DNA of 64,000 nucleotides, from the NCBI GenBank assembly GCA_030295235.1, contig AP026133.1, positions 248,001 to 312,000 of the forward strand, read 5' to 3'. The notes beneath the pieces were generated by a model. That model was not told the origin of the DNA. It worked only from the letters and a program-made list of their open reading frames with translations, and did no database searches. Positions 21,162-29,909 of this stretch are shown here, piece after piece; the stretch's first letter is position 1, and each line of letters starts with the position of its first letter. The translations under genes were made by a program, and so were the position numbers. Source of the stretch: Fistulifera solaris. Its lineage: Eukaryota; Bacillariophyta; Bacillariophyceae; Naviculales; Stauroneidaceae.

Positions 21162-21291
21162 GGGAGACTTCCGTTAGGTCTCCAACCAGGGTGAACCTCT
21201 TCCGATAGCTCTCCCGTTAGGAGAGACGTTAACTGACTACATTCAACTTTACAGTAGAGTACGCGCCATTGGATGTGGTACTAATTACTTA
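21162..21291 (+). repeat. MULE left terminal inverted repeat (130 bp)
   Basis: Begins GGGAGACTTCCGTTAGG and ends CTAATTACTTA. It is identical over 130 bp to the reverse complement of 26886-27015. The sub-motif CCGTTAGG occurs twice within it (near both ends of the first 60 bases), a possible transposase-binding repeat. Confidence 0.95.
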
Positions 21292-21461
21292 AAGGCCTTC
21301 CATCCATCATTAGTTCTACTTAGGTCACGCACAATAACCGCACAATCGTTCGCGTTGTGCGTTTGTTCCGTTCCGACTGCCGACAAGATGATCAGAACGC
21401 TGCATTCCTTATTGTCATAGTTGCCCTTCCGTTCCTACTGTTGCTCTTTTACAACATTAAC

Positions 21462-23820
21462 ATGTCGATCATTGAAACGAAGGGCGACGATCATTCGTCA
21501 CGATTATGCAAAAATATGGGGCACTTCCTCCAACCGGTCCGTATGATTTTGAAAAGTTTCTCTATGACAAACCGATCCCTGAGGATGATCACGAGGAGCT
21601 TCTCCGCAGCATCGCTTTTGTGTACGATCGAAAGCTCTTACGAGATGTCAGCAAGCACGGAGAAAGCCCTTGCTACGTGTGCACTTGCTGCAAAACGTTC
21701 TCACTTAAGTTCAAGGAAGAAAACGGCGAACTTCGATTGCTACACGACCATCCTAGTACTAACTTCAGGCACAGTTTGTTTTGCACTCCAACAAACGACC
21801 TCCCAAAGGACTGCCGCAGAAAATCAATGATAGTGCAGAACATTCCTGCTGTTCAAGACTTCTTCAAAACATGCTTCCAGGCACCAAACTTCGACAGTCA
21901 TGCTACTCGCAAGAATCTCAACGCCGTCCTCAGGAAAGAGGGTTTCGACATCGAAGTTGGCCCGACAATGCATTCAAATCTCAAGAAACACTTCCGTGAG
22001 GTCTACCCGAAAGGATTTGTTGATGTACAATGAGCTGTTGGCCCAGTATCTTCGGAAATATGTCGAGCTAAATCCAAATGCCTCCGTCAATTTAGAAACT
22101 GACCAGAACTCATGCTTTTTTCGGTCAACTGTGTTCATTGAGAATGCCGCTCGCACTTCTTTAGAAATGCCTGCATTCCTGCAATCTTTTAGACGGAACA
22201 CACATCCGTATACCCGAACACGATGGAATTGGAGTCCCGATCATAGGGGTCGATGGAAATGGAAGTAACATTCCACTTGGTTTTGGGTTGATTCCCTCGG
22301 AAAACAAGCAAGGGATGATATATATCCTTCTCATGATGTATCAAGCTGGGTTCAATTTCGGAAGAGTTTCCAGTATTCACTGACCGAGGACACATTCTCG
22401 GCGTTGGCAGAACATTATGGACTGGTTGTTTCCGTGAAGTATTGCTTGATTCATATTCTTCAAACATTTACCATCTATTCAATATCAATCAACGATCGCT
22501 GAGAGGGCAGAGCGGTCGCTTGGTTTATGCCTTGAGATGCAAAGCGCTCCAGATGTTAACGCCTTCTTGGATGCTGCGAAGAAGCTTGTCAAAGCGCTTC
22601 CACAAATTGAAGAAAACGAAACTCTTAGTACCGGTGCGAATTGTTATCTATGTTCTTGGGACAATTCATCCTACTCATTGGACTGTGTTTGGAAATACAC
22701 CGAGTCAACATGAATCTATGTGGGAGCCCCTATATTTTACCTATCTAGCTGAAGTGAATGGCTTCACAGAGATAAGTGGAGACGTCGGCGAATGGAGGTG
22801 GTTGCTCAACGATCACGTGCCAGTTGGAAACAAGTTCCCTTTATATGGTTTCTGTTCAACAAATCATGTCGAATCGGCCCAGCAGTGGCTTCTACATCAT
22901 GAAGTGAGGACTAATACCCCTCCACTAGCCATTTCTAACTTTTTGATGGCGGCTGCCGAATCTCTTCGACAATTTCGAGATGAAATAACAACCAAATCTG
23001 CTAGGTTCCTCACCATATACTTTCGAAGCTTGCAAGATACAGGCAATGAAGATCTAGATTTTGTAATAGAGGATGCTGAAGGATGCCCGATGGCAGTTTG
23101 AAATTCAAATTGTAATGCAGCTGAAAAGCACAAGAAGACGGAGTATGTTACTTATGAACCCACGAGCACTCCGTCCCTGTACTGCTCCTGCAGTAGAACA
23201 GCGATGCGGGAAATCTACTGCGGCCACATCAACCTTGTTTCACGTACAAGATCCTCAACTTGGCCCTCAATCCCACCCTCTGTGTTTTCGCGAATTCTGA
23301 AGAGTTTGGAAAAGTTCCGACAAGTGGTGATCGTCAGCTTCCTTACAGAGTTTCTTAACAACTATCCAGCGACTTGGCGTCCCGGGATTTGGGGATATCA
23401 AGCTTGCTTATCAATCAGAAAACATTTATCCATCACCAACTTACACTGACAAGCTTAACTCGGGGAACAGAATAATCAGTAATGGTGAACCGGGACCACG
23501 TAAGTCAAAGAAAAAGAAGCAATCGGCGCTGGAATCAGCACGAATGACAAAGGAGTATGAGCCAAGTTCAAAGAACAAGCTCAGTCGAAATAACGATGCA
23601 ATAGCAGAAGCGATTGCCGCCCGATGGTCTGTTTGATTTTGGGACCAAACCAAAGGCGGAACACATGCAACAGCTAGAATCAACTCTTGGGCCTTAAACG
23701 TAGAGGCGGCAAGCCCTTACCTCGGCACTGCTTTCACTGCAGATCACCGAATCACACAATTCGACAGTGTCTGGACTACCTCAAAGATGATCGAAGGTAC
23801 ATGGATCCTGCATTACTTGA
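21462..23820 (+). CDS. MULE transposase (DDE, SWIM zinc finger, zinc knuckle)
   Basis: Starts at ATG 21462 (MSIIETKGDDHSS); the reading passes through several frames. Seen in order: an N-terminal Cys-containing domain (CYVCTCCKTFSLKF); a MULE-type region with NPNASVNLETDQN; the catalytic core with DGTHIR (first Asp) at about 22190, IGVDGNGSNIPLGF, and TDRG (probable second Asp) at about 22379; a CLIH motif; LYGFCSTNHVESAQQWLL (C-terminal MULE region); a SWIM finger CSC...CGH near 23185-23230; a Lys-rich stretch; and a CCHC knuckle CFHCRSPNHTIRQC at about 23730-23770. The known role is to excise and insert the element at its TIRs. Multiple frame changes between 21510 and 23690 mean it cannot be translated as written; at least some fall in short homopolymers. 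The C-terminal end is uncertain because the acidic frame continues to 24571. Confidence 0.8.
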
Positions 23821-24269
23821 AACTGGCGCAATTCTGGTCAACCATTTCCCAACATGCGTCATTGACATGGATGCAGGAATTACTTCTGAAGATTTGGACA
23901 ACGATGATACCTCCGGAGGACATGGCCTTCACAATATTGACAAGATTGGCTTAGTAGAAGACTCTGATGCAGCCAATGCCATTGTCCAGTCACGGATTTT
24001 AAAGCTTACTGGAGAAGACGCTGCAGAAATTCACGCTGAAGACGACAACGAAAATAACTATCTTCTGGATATGGACCTTGCTCCGTCAGGTAGTAACCGA
24101 GATATTGTAGTAATTATTCGTGACAAGGATTACACGGAAAGAAGAAGTCACGAACAAGAATTGACCATGGTTGATGATGTCGAGGTAGGCATCCATGACG
24201 ATTCCCGTCTGAACAGTGCACACTCGGGTCATCTGTCGACAATTCTAGAGGATGAAGATGTGGAACCAA

Positions 24270-25330
24270 GCACCGCACATAATGCTTTTGCCTCAAGTCC
24301 CGCAACAACAGAATATTCAGTAAATGAAATGCCAACAACTAGAACAAAGAGGAGATCCAAACAAGTAACGAATTTAAAAGCGCAGAAGGCAAGTCCATCT
24401 ACCGCAAAGTCATCGATATTGAAGACAGCGACCGCATCCAGACCGAATTTGAAACCACCGCCGACCACAACAGCTTGTGCTTCCAGTCCAGCAACAACAG
24501 ATTTTTCATTAGTCAAAATGGCAACGAGAAAGAGGAAAACGGCCGAAACAGCCACCAAATCAAAAAGCTGAAGGAACAAGTCCCGCCACAACTGATTCGT
24601 CAATCTTTGAGAGGCCGACCATGAAGAGTCAAAATCTGAAGCCACCACCTGATATCAGAGCTCATGCCTTGACTATCGAGTCTTCAATGAATGAGAATAC
24701 AACACAAAAAAGGAAAAGATCGAAACTGACAGCAAATTCCAGAGCCAAAGGCCCGACTCATGCCCGTAAAAAGAAGTTGAAACCGCCACCGATTGCAGAA
24801 GCAAAAGCAGGAAGTCCCGCCACAGCAGTTTCTTCCATAGTTGAGATGCCAACTATGAAGAGGGGTAATCTGAGAGCACTGCCAAGATCTCATTCAAACA
24901 GTCCAACAACCGAAGTATCACGATTCCTGAAGATATGATTATAAAGATACCGAAGACAGAACCCACTAATGCAAGTCCCGCCCACGTCTGCTAGTGACGA
25001 TTCATCACATGTATTTAAAAGGCGATTAGACATCCAAAAGAAGAATGCAAGTCCCGCCAAATCCGGTAATCTCAGTGACGATTCGTCGCATTTCCTGAAA
25101 ATGCCGCTAGATCTGCGAAGAAAGAACTTGGCACAAAATGAAGCTCTCAAGTTCATTTTCAGTGGGTATTCCGAAAACCAGAAGAACTCGTGAGAGCTAT
25201 AACAAGTCCCGCTACTGCCACTAGTGGGACCTCATCACAATTCTTGAGAACACCCTTCGACCTGAGACGTAAGATTGTAGATCCCAGAAATGAAAATCAA
25301 TTTTCATTACGTCGACAACAAGTAAGGCAA
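24270..25330 (+). repeat. Degenerate SPATT/KRK repeat region inside MULE
   Basis: About eight degenerate units, each opening AAGTCCCGC or AGTCCAGC (near 24296, 24484, 24581, 24813, 24898, 24973, 25050 and 25204), code for variants of SPATT, a short Ser-rich stretch, then a basic motif such as MxTxKRK or LDLRRK. Unit spacing runs from about 75 to 230 bp. Later units carry the SDDSSHFLK plus LDLRRK variant. This looks like a flexible, positively charged linker between the transposase and protease regions, expanded by tandem duplication. Frames change within the region. Confidence 0.75.
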
Positions 25331-25564
25331 ATTGGAGTAGCCCCTTTGCAACCCCCAGTCATTACTGATGAACCATCAAAGATCGTATCCTATTTTTACG
25401 ACACAGCTTATCCATTTGTGGGAACCATTGAGCAATTAAATTGTTTGGTTCAAGAACACGAGTTTGATATTCCAGAATCATTTCACGGAAACGGAAACAA
25501 ATGATTTAACGATGAAAAGAAGGGCTTCAACCCGAAAACGCAAGGCGCAAACCAGCGAGGACTT

Positions 25565-26518
25565 GTGAGTGAGAACAATATTGCAATCCACGTGCGCGGA
25601 ATACTCTTGCAGAGACAGCAAAAGGAAAGAAGTGGAATAGAATCATTTATCACTGTAGGGACAAGAAAGAATGGAAACGATCTGATTTACAACAAAGAAG
25701 ATGCCAGGGGATCTCTTCGGTCACTCCTTTTTGCAATCCAGTGCAAAGGGGGCGTTGATAAAGGTCGCTGAGTCGTCACGACCTGAAGAGGGAAAGAAGC
25801 ATCATATCAAGGTGCTAAGTGGTGCCACGGCATCCATAACCAGTGAATGCCTTGAAATTATGAACTCGCAATGTTATTTCAATGACGCGATTGTGAACAG
25901 TTTCCTTGAAAGCATAACAAGCAAGACCGTAACGGATGAGGGAGTTATTGCACACCCGTCGTATGTCATGAGTAATCTGTGGGATTCCGCCAACCAAAAT
26001 ATTAAGAGAGAGGGTAGACTGCAGCTTAGTTCAGCGTTTGTGGCATTGAATTCTATGACAAAATCGAACAATTTGGGCATTCATTTATTCCCTATGTGCA
26101 AGGAGAGGCACTGGTGGTTGATGGTGGTTGATGCCGATAATCGAGTTATTTATTCGCTCGACTCCCTCGAAGATCCGGACGATCACTACTCTAATGCTGT
26201 CTGGCTTTCAGGTTTATTTAAATTGCGTGCGGTGAGGCAGCAATTAGAATCTTGGCGTCAACAAGCGAGCAGCAGGAATCAACATTACCCGATTTAGCTC
26301 CGTGGGAATACCAAGAAATGCGTCTTCCCAATAAACTATTGCAACATGATGGCCATAGTTGCGGACCATATGTATGTTTTTATGCGGCGACAATTCTGAA
26401 ACATGGTCGACGTGCCCTCAATGAGAGGACATGGTTCCTTGACTCTATTTCGGAGATTGGAGTCGGAGATGATCTCCGACCTTTTGTATTTGATGTTATG
26501 TTTCAATTGGCTGAATGA
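25565..26518 (+). CDS. Ulp1/SENP-family (C48) cysteine protease domain of the MULE
   Basis: The domain runs from about 25700 to the TGA at 26516-26518, with preceding residues from 25565 in another frame. Family features: YFNDAIVNSFLESI (the substrate-lid motif equivalent to WLNDEVIN), HLFPMCKERHWWLMVV with the catalytic His, IYSLDSLED with the Asp, and LLQHDGHSCGPYVC with the Gln and nucleophile Cys. So the His-Asp-Gln-Cys catalytic set is present. Known relatives cleave ubiquitin-like modifiers such as SUMO or NEDD8; for a transposon protein the target is unknown. Frames change near 25700 and near 26240. It may be a separate gene or the C-terminus of one long transposase-protease protein; the sequence does not decide. 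Confidence 0.78.
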
Positions 26519-26624
26519 CACGTATAGAGTAATGTGTGATATTAATCAACCAAGTCTAGTTTGAAACTGAAATTGTGTAGATTGGGTTTTGATTATTTAC
26601 ACGAAGTAGTTTTCGACGAAAGCC

Positions 26625-26800
26625 TTGATCGGTGGAAGGTCACGTAGGCTGGGTTTTTCTTTATTGGAAGGTCGCGCTCGCTGCATCAGGGTCACGCGTA
26701 GGCTGGTTTTTCTTTATTGACAATTGAGAGCGGTCGCGCTCGCTGACTTTTCTTTATCAAGAGCGGTCGCGCTCGCTGACTATTGTTTATTGAGGATTTG
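26625..26800 (+). repeat. Subterminal repeats near the right MULE end
   Basis: Alternating copies of GGTCACGYGTAGGCTGG (two), TTTTTCTTTATTG (about three) and GGTCGCGCTCGCTG (three) lie 90-250 bp inside the right inverted repeat. GAGCGGTCGCGCTC is nearly self-complementary. Nothing matching was seen beside the left repeat. Confidence 0.75.
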
Positions 26801-26885
26801 GTTATCTTAGAGGGGTGATTCATGAATCATCCGGGACTGTCATTCATAAGGCTTTGTTACTTTATCGAGCAACCTAAGTAGATTC

Positions 26886-27015
26886 TAAGTAATTAGTACC
26901 ACATCCAATGGCGCGTACTCTACTGTAAAGTTGAATGTAGTCAGTTAACGTCTCTCCTAACGGGAGAGCTATCGGAAGAGGTTCACCCTGGTTGGAGACC
27001 TAACGGAAGTCTCCC
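26886..27015 (-). repeat. MULE right terminal inverted repeat (130 bp)
   Basis: The exact reverse complement of 21162-21291, ending ACGGAAGTCTCCC at 27015. Confidence 0.95.
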
Positions 27016-27024
27016 TAAAAAATC
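27016..27024 (+). repeat. Target-site duplication, right copy (TAAAAAATC)
   Basis: Matches 21153-21161 exactly. Confidence 0.92.
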
Positions 27025-27444
27025 GTCGGAGAAACGCATCTATGAGTTACTAGTAAGACGAAACTCACGGATCCACTATGGATTAAAGTGTTGACTAAAC
27101 CTCACAAGGACTCGAATGGATTTCAGTCCCGATTAGGTACACCAGCTTATCTTTTGCGAAAGCCTACTTCCCACCCTCTGCCGAAAGACACTTACCCAAA
27201 TTAACAAGTATATAAATTAAGAATTAAGACTTTATCGTCCTATCAGCCTTATGTGTTAGGCAAATATTTATGATCGAACAACATGCCCTAAGCCGAGATG
27301 ATCCATCGTTCGACATACGACCATGACGACGCCAAACAACGAAACAAAGAACAGTCGGCGCCATTGAGGACCTAATGATCCACCAAGTTGTTAGTATGAT
27401 TGACAGAACGCTACGGTTGAATCAATCACGAAACGCCCTCACTA
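27025..27444. other. Intergenic, no gene seen
   Basis: 420 bp between the MULE and the 3' end of the aldo/keto reductase gene. No domain, RNA gene or repeat was noticed. Confidence 0.4.
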
Positions 27445-28401
27445 CTACTTACTCTCCAAGGTCGATTTGCTCAAGGCAACTTTATCCAAATCTCGGACAT
27501 CCTTCTCATCCAGAGACCAACCCAAGCAGCCCACCGAATCACGAGCCTGTTCTACTGAACGACATCCTACCAACGGAATGACGTTGTGCTGAATACACCA
27601 ATTCAAGGCCACTTGTCCCATGGTTTTCCCATCCTTCTGTGCCTTTTCCTCAATCGTCGCACGCAAGGGCTGAATATCATCCCATTGCAGGCGGAGCATC
27701 TTGGCCGGTTTGTTGTGCTGCCATTTCTCCGTCGTCAATCCGCCCGTCAACAGTCCTTGACCAATGGGCGAGAATGCTACAATCTTGACGCCCAGTTCTC
27801 GACACGTTGCTTCCATTTCTTGCAATGCTTTCGAATTGTAATCCAGTAAACTGGAATGAACTTGATTGCAAATAACGGGAACTCCGTAGCGTTCTCCCGC
27901 CGCGACGGCCCGTCGCACTTGGTCGGCATTGCAATTGCTCAATCCCATGGCTTGGAGGAGACCTTTCTTCTTACATAACGCCGCCGCTTCGACCCAGTAT
28001 TCAATGGAACGACACCAATGTACGGGTGAATGCAACAAATAGATTGGAATACAGTCGATTTTCATCCTTTGACAGCTGGCCCGGACAGCGGCTTCGAAAT
28101 CCGAGTGCCATAACCGCCACGGTGCGGGGAGAAACTTGGTCATGAAAACAGGCGGAGCAGAAGAAAACAATCGACCCAAACGCTTTTCCGATGTTCCACC
28201 GCCATATCCTTCGGCGGTATCGTACAAGGTAACACCGGCTGCGGTACAAATGTCCACAATGTCGCGGCAAGTTTCATCGGACAGATTTCCGTGGTGATTG
28301 ACGACTTTGTCGTCGAGCCAGGTCGTGCCCCATTGGAGGGTTCCAATCGCCAATGGGACTTTCAATTCGATGCTGTGTTTCATTAATTCGACGACGCTCA
28401 T
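27445..28401 (-). CDS. Aldo/keto reductase
   Basis: ATG 28401 (MSVVELMKHSIELKVP) to the stop at 27445; 318 residues, intact. The frame is open to 28521, but that extension is very Lys/Asn-rich and crosses a poly-A tract, so the shorter start is preferred. It has a TIM-barrel AKR fold with the catalytic set visible: Asp and Tyr in LYDTAEGYGGGTSEKRLG, Lys in VFMTKF and His in IYLLHSP. The cofactor-binding end is LVGCRSVEQARDSVG. The family reduces aldehydes or ketones with NAD(P)H; the substrate is not inferable. GTLQWGT at the start resembles plant and bacterial AKRs of the oxidoreductase Tas/YajO type. No targeting signal, so probably cytosolic. Confidence 0.92.
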   Translation of the reverse strand: MSVVELMKHSIELKVPLAIGTLQWGTTWLDDKVVNHHGNLSDETCRDIVDICTAAGVTLYDTAEGYGGGTSEKRLGRLFSSAPPVFMTKFLPAPWRLWHSDFEAAVRASCQRMKIDCIPIYLLHSPVHWCRSIEYWVEAAALCKKKGLLQAMGLSNCNADQVRRAVAAGERYGVPVICNQVHSSLLDYNSKALQEMEATCRELGVKIVAFSPIGQGLLTGGLTTEKWQHNKPAKMLRLQWDDIQPLRATIEEKAQKDGKTMGQVALNWCIQHNVIPLVGCRSVEQARDSVGCLGWSLDEKDVRDLDKVALSKSTLESK

Positions 28402-28866
28402 ATGGTTATTTTTTTTTAGGAAAGACTCTTTCTTTTTGGTAATGACAAAGATACTTTTGTCTGTTGTATCGACATGGTTTCGCTTCGGATTTTTGTTTTT
28501 CGTTTTGCGAACGCGTGCCAAAGAACAAAGAACCGTGTTCGAATCTCACTCAATCTGTAACGGGAAGAATCTACTCTATGTTCAACAGTGCGGTTCGTGT
28601 TTGTTTGTAACATTCAGTCACGCAAGAAAAACCATTGTCATGAGTCACGAATCTTGTCGAATATGGCTAGGTCGATATCGCATCCACATCCTATTTCGTC
28701 GAAAATCGGGCGGTTTCGAATCAAAAGAGTCAACGAAAAGGACCTTACAATGACTGTCGTTGTTATTGCTGCTCTTCTCCCGACAAGAGTATTTCCAAAT
28801 CGCACCCTCGTTGCTCAAGCAGCACATACCTCAATAACAACCGCAACTCGAACTCTTGTAAAATCT
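28402..28866. other. Intergenic, no gene seen
   Basis: 465 bp upstream of the aldo/keto reductase and downstream of the next gene. Open frames on the + strand (28298-28753, 28588-28893) have no domain and overlap the reductase start. Confidence 0.4.
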
Positions 28867-29596
28867 TCAGTTGGTCTTGTTCCAAACTACTAAGCTGTTC
28901 CGCTGTGCTGCAGAGATCGATGAACGCAAATGGATCCCAACAGCCGGGCGCAACGACGACTTGTCGTCGTTTGCCCCGGACGCAATAATGGAATGTATTC
29001 GGGCCGAGTTAGTAGAAACCACGTCCGCGGCTATCTTGGGAGTGTGCAGAGAAGACCATTGCAAAAGAGCTTTATGAATCAAACTAACGCTGGAAGCAGC
29101 GTCAGTATTACCAAAATTCTTATACTCCTTGGGTCCACCCAGCGGCCCAGTATTTGGCATTTTCGAATCCCGAATGGCCCCCTTCTCCCATGAAATCACC
29201 TTCGTATCGATGAATCAGAGAATGGACCAAGTCGTTCACATCCTCCAAAGGATGATCTTGATGCCACGAGGTTTGACCCGGATGTGTGGCAGCATATTCC
29301 GCGATATCTTGATTGGTTGCATTAACACCGAGCAATACTTCATGAGCAGCATCTCCATAGCCACAAATCAAAAGCCAAATTGCTTGTGCTATTTTCGATG
29401 GGGTCTCGTGTGTTCCGAACAGCCAGAAATCTGTCGTTTTTAACGAGCGAAGTGCCGATATTCCGTGACGCTGGAGGGTGTATTGCAACGCCAGCGGTCG
29501 CGTTGCTACCGAAAAGTCGAAATTTCGCAATGCGGGAAAACTGGTTGCGCTGAGCAGTGCCGGGGACAGTACGATGAAACGCAAGAATGCATTCAT
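28867..29596 (-). CDS. Secreted protein of unknown function
   Basis: ATG 29596 to the stop at 28867, about 242 residues with one frame break. It has an N-terminal signal peptide (MNAFLRFIVLSPALLSATSF). A compact domain follows, with WQDH-like His/Asp/Glu-rich motifs: TSWHQDHPLEDVNDLVHSL, HRYEGDFMGEGGHSG and FENAKYWAAG. Spaced His and acidic residues suggest metal binding, but that is inference; I recall similar unnamed proteins in fungi and bacteria yet cannot name a family. The second half (PKEYKNFGNTDAASSVSLIH) is in another frame, joined at GGG (+ strand CCC 29138-29140), where two G would keep frame. Confidence 0.6.
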
Positions 29597-29909
29597 GGGA
29601 CAAAAGTTGAATTGAATTACCTGGTAATTCGTCTTGGCAGCCTATTTCTTTGACCACATGCGGCATTTCAAAAAAAACAATCACGTGTTGAATAACGCTT
29701 AACCTTATGATCTGCCCCGTCCTCAAAAATCTAGGTTGTAGCACCAACCAGAGGCACTTAACATTTCTTCCTTCTTGGCTATGCAATACAAGTTTTCAAC
29801 ACATCTCTTCCTTTCTTCGCTATCCAATACAAACATGACAGTACAGCTATTTTCATATTACTAAAATATACACACAAAATTGCTAACAAGGCGTCAAGCG
29901 CAGCCAATT
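29597..29909. other. Intergenic, no gene seen
   Basis: 313 bp, AT-rich toward 29830-29890. It lies between the start of the secreted unknown and the 3' end of the DUF3754 gene. Nothing recognisable. Confidence 0.4.

Larger units (their letters stand above)
21162..27015 (+). mobile_element. Mutator-like DNA transposon (MULE) carrying a Ulp1-type protease
   Basis: 5,854 bp, bounded by identical 130-bp terminal inverted repeats and flanked by a perfect 9-bp duplication. On the + strand it carries a transposase with a DDE domain (DGTHIRIPEHDG, IIGVDGNGSNIPLGFGLIPSEN), a SWIM finger and a zinc knuckle; a repeat-rich Lys/Arg/Pro/Thr region; and a Ulp1/C48 cysteine protease domain. Plant MULE groups with Ulp1-like domains are known (e.g. 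Kaonashi-type), but I know of no described diatom counterpart. Perfect repeats and duplication indicate a recent insertion. The coding frames carry several breaks, of the same single-base kind as neighbouring host genes. It sits between two minus-strand host genes, closest to the 5' side of the gene at 20992. Confidence 0.93.

Noticed and set aside
21162-27015. The element as a retrotransposon or a Polinton-type virus-like element
   Set aside because: The ends are inverted, not direct, repeats; the duplication is 9 bp; and no reverse transcriptase, integrase, capsid or DNA polymerase signal is present. The DDE/SWIM transposase fits a MULE.
28525-28560. GTTCGAATC as a tRNA T-loop
   Set aside because: The flanking bases do not form a five-pair stem and no cloverleaf can be drawn upstream.
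28588-28893. Plus-strand frame between the reductase and the secreted protein
   Set aside because: No domain, and it overlaps the 3' end of the minus-strand gene.
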